The notes under the pieces were generated by a model. That model had not been told where the DNA came from. It saw only the letters and a program-made list of their open reading frames with translations, and did no database searches. From an uncultured Pelagibacteraceae bacterium (GTDB lineage Bacteria; Pseudomonadota; Alphaproteobacteria; Pelagibacterales; Pelagibacteraceae), in NCBI GenBank assembly GCA_902619665.1, contig CACNFB010000002.1:62001-126000 (forward strand): a stretch of DNA of 64,000 nt, written 5' to 3'. Shown here piece after piece: positions 62,456 through 64,000 of this stretch. Position 1 is the first letter of the stretch, and the number at the start of each line of letters is the position of its first letter. Both the position numbers and the translations under genes were made by a program.

Positions 62456-62696
62456 TTTTATCTACTTTTTTTTCTTCATTTTCACTCGGATTATTTATGT
62501 CAAAGGTTTGATTATTAATCTCAATACTGTTTTCCTCCAAACTTGTCATTTCGTTTTGCAAGTTACTTACGTATCTTTTTACAGAACCAAACCAAGATCC
62601 AATTTTTTTCAACACGACAGGAAAATCTTTAGGCCCAATTATTACAATTGAAAGACCGATTATTATAATAAGTTCTAGCCAGCCAATTTGTGGCAT
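62442..62696 (-). CDS. tatB: Sec-independent protein translocase TatB
   Basis: An 84-residue protein with one N-terminal helix and an amphipathic helix: MPQIGWLELIIIIGLSIVII, then GPKDFPVVLKKIGSWFGSVK with the P-x-x-L/x-P hinge typical of TatB (G-P-K-D-F-P instead of G-P-x-x-L-P). It binds signal peptides together with TatC. The C-terminal acidic tail is shorter than in E. coli. It begins two bases after the tatA stop. Confidence 0.92.
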   Translation of the reverse strand: MPQIGWLELIIIIGLSIVIIGPKDFPVVLKKIGSWFGSVKRYVSNLQNEMTSLEENSIEINNQTFDINNPSENEEKKVDKNEGK

Positions 62697-62698
62697 TT

Positions 62699-62911
62699 TT
62701 ATTCTTTATTTGGAGAGTCTTGATTGTTGTTGTCTTCAGTATTTTCTGAAATATTTTTTGGTTTTTCATCACCAGGATCAGTAGCCATCCCTTTTTTAAA
62801 ACTTTTAATGCCTTTTGCAACATCTCCCATTAAGCTTGAAATTTTTCCTCTTCCAAAAAGAAGAACTACTAAGATAACTACGATTGCAATTTGCCAAAAA
62901 CCTATACTCAT
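62699..62911 (-). CDS. tatA: Sec-independent protein translocase TatA
   Basis: A 70-residue pore-forming protein: [20 protein letters not shown] membrane helix followed by [20 protein letters not shown], the F-G-x-x-K-(I/L)-x-x-L-x-x-D-x-x-x-x-I-K-x-F-K-K pattern of TatA. The C-terminal tail ([16 protein letters not shown]) is acidic and probably disordered. The order scpA-scpB-tatA-tatB-tatC-serS is the common alphaproteobacterial one. Confidence 0.95.
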   Translation of the reverse strand: MSIGFWQIAIVVILVVLLFGRGKISSLMGDVAKGIKSFKKGMATDPGDEKPKNISENTEDNNNQDSPNKE

Positions 62912-62954
62912 AAAATATATATAACCTCTTTGTAGCTGATTTTAAAGTAGAATT

Positions 62955-63650
62955 TTACTCTTTAGCGTCATCATTTAAGGTGCTATTGAGCATTTCATCA
63001 ATATTAGAATAAATATTTTCTTTTTTCTCATCTTGTTTTTCTTTATAAAATTTTCCAGTTCCAAATATAGATGAGTCAATAGTTGAGCTGTCAATCAATC
63101 CTGCTGATCCTAGTTCATCAACGGTTGGTAAATCAGACAATTTTTGTAAATTAAAATGGCTCAAAAAATCCTCTGTAGTTCCATACTGTATTGGTTTCCC
63201 AGGAATTTCTTTTCTGCCCATTGGTTTTACCCAATTAAGTTCCATTAGAATATCAAGAGTATTTGTACCAAAAGCAACACCTCTAATTTCTTCTATTTCA
63301 GCTCTAGTTACCGGCTGGTGGTATACAATAATTGATAGTGTTTCAATAGCAGCCTTTGAAAGTTTTTTCTCAACTGTTTTTTGTTTGGACATTAAAGACG
63401 ACAAATTTGATGCTGTTCTAAATGACCATTTATTTGAGATGCAAACTAAATTAATTCCCCTATTTTTATAAACATCTTCTAATTTTTTTAAAATTTTCTT
63501 AACATCAATTTTTTTTGAAATTCTATCTTCTATGGTTTCTATTTCTAAAGGTTCTGCTGCAGCAAATAAAATAGCTTCAACTTCCCTCTCTCCAGTAGAT
63601 AATTGGCCTGGAAATGAAATTACGTTATTTTTTTCCTTTTCGTTCTTCAT
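62955..63650 (-). CDS. scpB: segregation and condensation protein ScpB
   Basis: Winged-helix subunit that pairs with ScpA and SMC to compact and segregate the chromosome. The 231 residues contain EREVEAILFAAAEPLEIETI, NRGINLVCISNKWSFRTASN, KLSKAAIETLSIIVYHQPVT, RAEIEEIRGVAFGTNTLDIL, NWVKPMGRKEIPGKPIQYGT and TEDFLSHFNLQKLSDLPTVD. The C-terminal ~50 residues are a charged tail. It overlaps scpA by four bases. Confidence 0.94.
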   Translation of the reverse strand: MKNEKEKNNVISFPGQLSTGEREVEAILFAAAEPLEIETIEDRISKKIDVKKILKKLEDVYKNRGINLVCISNKWSFRTASNLSSLMSKQKTVEKKLSKAAIETLSIIVYHQPVTRAEIEEIRGVAFGTNTLDILMELNWVKPMGRKEIPGKPIQYGTTEDFLSHFNLQKLSDLPTVDELGSAGLIDSSTIDSSIFGTGKFYKEKQDEKKENIYSNIDEMLNSTLNDDAKE

Positions 63651-64000
63651 TTTTGTTTAATATAAATCTCATCAAATAATTTGTCTTGTTTTAAAATAAC
63701 AGTCCCCTCTTTTACTAATTCTAATGATCCAGCAAAAATACTAGCACGTCCAGTTTTTTTTAAATTTGATTTTTTAAAGGCTTTCGGAATAATGTCCTCA
63801 AGGTTTTTCCAATCTTCTAGTTTTTTTATAATGCTTTTAATTAATTTTATACCTTCTTCTGTTGTGCAAACTGGTAATTTGGGAATATTCATTCTTTGAA
63901 AATCCTTTTGCATGACAATTGCAGAATAAGTTTTTAGAAGTTCGTATAAAGATAATTTATATGTAGAACTATAAATAGAACGAATTCTACCTTTAACACC
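63647..64000 (-). CDS. scpA: segregation and condensation protein ScpA (partial, 5' end outside window)
   Basis: Kleisin subunit of the SMC-ScpAB complex. The frame runs open to the right edge, so the N-terminal half (about 140 residues) is missing. An internal Met at 63913 is not the true start: the reading continues upstream with RSIYSSTYKLSLYELLKTYS, the L-Y-x-L-L-x-A-Y helix of ScpA. Visible part ends with ASIFAGSLELVKEGTVILKQ and DKLFDEIYIK, matching the C-terminal winged helix (F-x-A-x-L-E-L-x-x-x-x-x-x-x-x-Q-x-x-x-F-x-x-I). Coupled to scpB by ATGA. Confidence 0.92.
   Translation of the reverse strand, partial: GVKGRIRSIYSSTYKLSLYELLKTYSAIVMQKDFQRMNIPKLPVCTTEEGIKLIKSIIKKLEDWKNLEDIIPKAFKKSNLKKTGRASIFAGSLELVKEGTVILKQDKLFDEIYIKQK

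Noticed and set aside
62629..62823. 64-residue minus-strand ORF spanning the tatA/tatB junction
   Set aside because: It is out of frame with two clear Tat genes that use the same DNA.

Overview
The window is a gene-dense, very AT-rich (roughly 30% GC by eye) piece of an alphaproteobacterial chromosome, most likely a SAR11 / Pelagibacterales (Candidatus Pelagibacter-like) genome. The evidence is the lysine-rich, AT-driven codon use, neighbouring genes that touch or overlap by 1-20 bases, almost no room for terminators, a proton-pumping pyrophosphatase, a metY gene behind a SAM-riboswitch-like leader, and several gene orders typical of Alphaproteobacteria. This assignment is inference from content; no database search was possible.

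Layout. 1-9 kb: the end of rnc, recO, a convergent hemB, an Asp/Asn-hydroxylase-like oxygenase, then one + strand run rpiB-glyA-nrdR-ribD-ribE-ribBA-ribH-nusB-thiL (one-carbon, riboflavin and thiamine cofactor supply). 9-16 kb: hppA, a BamE-like lipoprotein, a cytochrome bc1 assembly chaperone, rpmF-plsX-ihfA-merR-type-rpmG, a chorismate mutase and ctaA. 16-20.5 kb: metY (minus) with its leader, rplM-rpsI, argC, a 56-residue lipoprotein that had not been listed as a gene, and hom.

20.5-30 kb is the accessory part. It holds two glycosyltransferases, a methyltransferase, a tyrosine recombinase with inverted repeats in its leader, a GC-rich structured RNA ending in a strong terminator just before a minimal O6-alkylguanine-DNA alkyltransferase gene, the largest non-coding gap, and a minus-strand run GIY-YIG / two-domain glycosyltransferase / FkbM methyltransferase / AEC permease / DMT permease, closed by tRNA-Glu. 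This block lies between hom and recJ-glpX, which are usually neighbours in Alphaproteobacteria.

30-45 kb: recJ, glpX, an SbmA/BacA-like permease, a complex I accessory subunit, tRNA-Pro, a zinc-ribbon protein, nhaA, a glutathione peroxidase, then a minus-strand run rarD-mltB-rlpA-dac-tmk-holB-metG-tatD-MBL hydrolase (envelope plus replication and translation). 45-64 kb: tRNA-Ser, sdhE, recG, a DUF502 membrane protein, a Tat-type M48 lipoprotein protease, tRNA-Lys, tgt, a cyclophilin, coaD, gyrA, ssb, uvrA, a urate-oxidase-N-type membrane protein, secF-secD-yajC, serS, tatC-tatB-tatA and scpB-scpA (scpA runs off the right edge).

Most of the window is ordinary streamlined core genome. The part most worth a second look is 24.06-24.40 kb: a structured RNA of 59% GC that matches no family I can recognise, between the recombinase and the alkyltransferase gene. 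Other notable points are RibBA and Tgt proteins that have lost their zinc cysteines, missing fabH/yceD/era/queA in otherwise conserved neighbourhoods, and interlocked stop codons at convergent gene ends.
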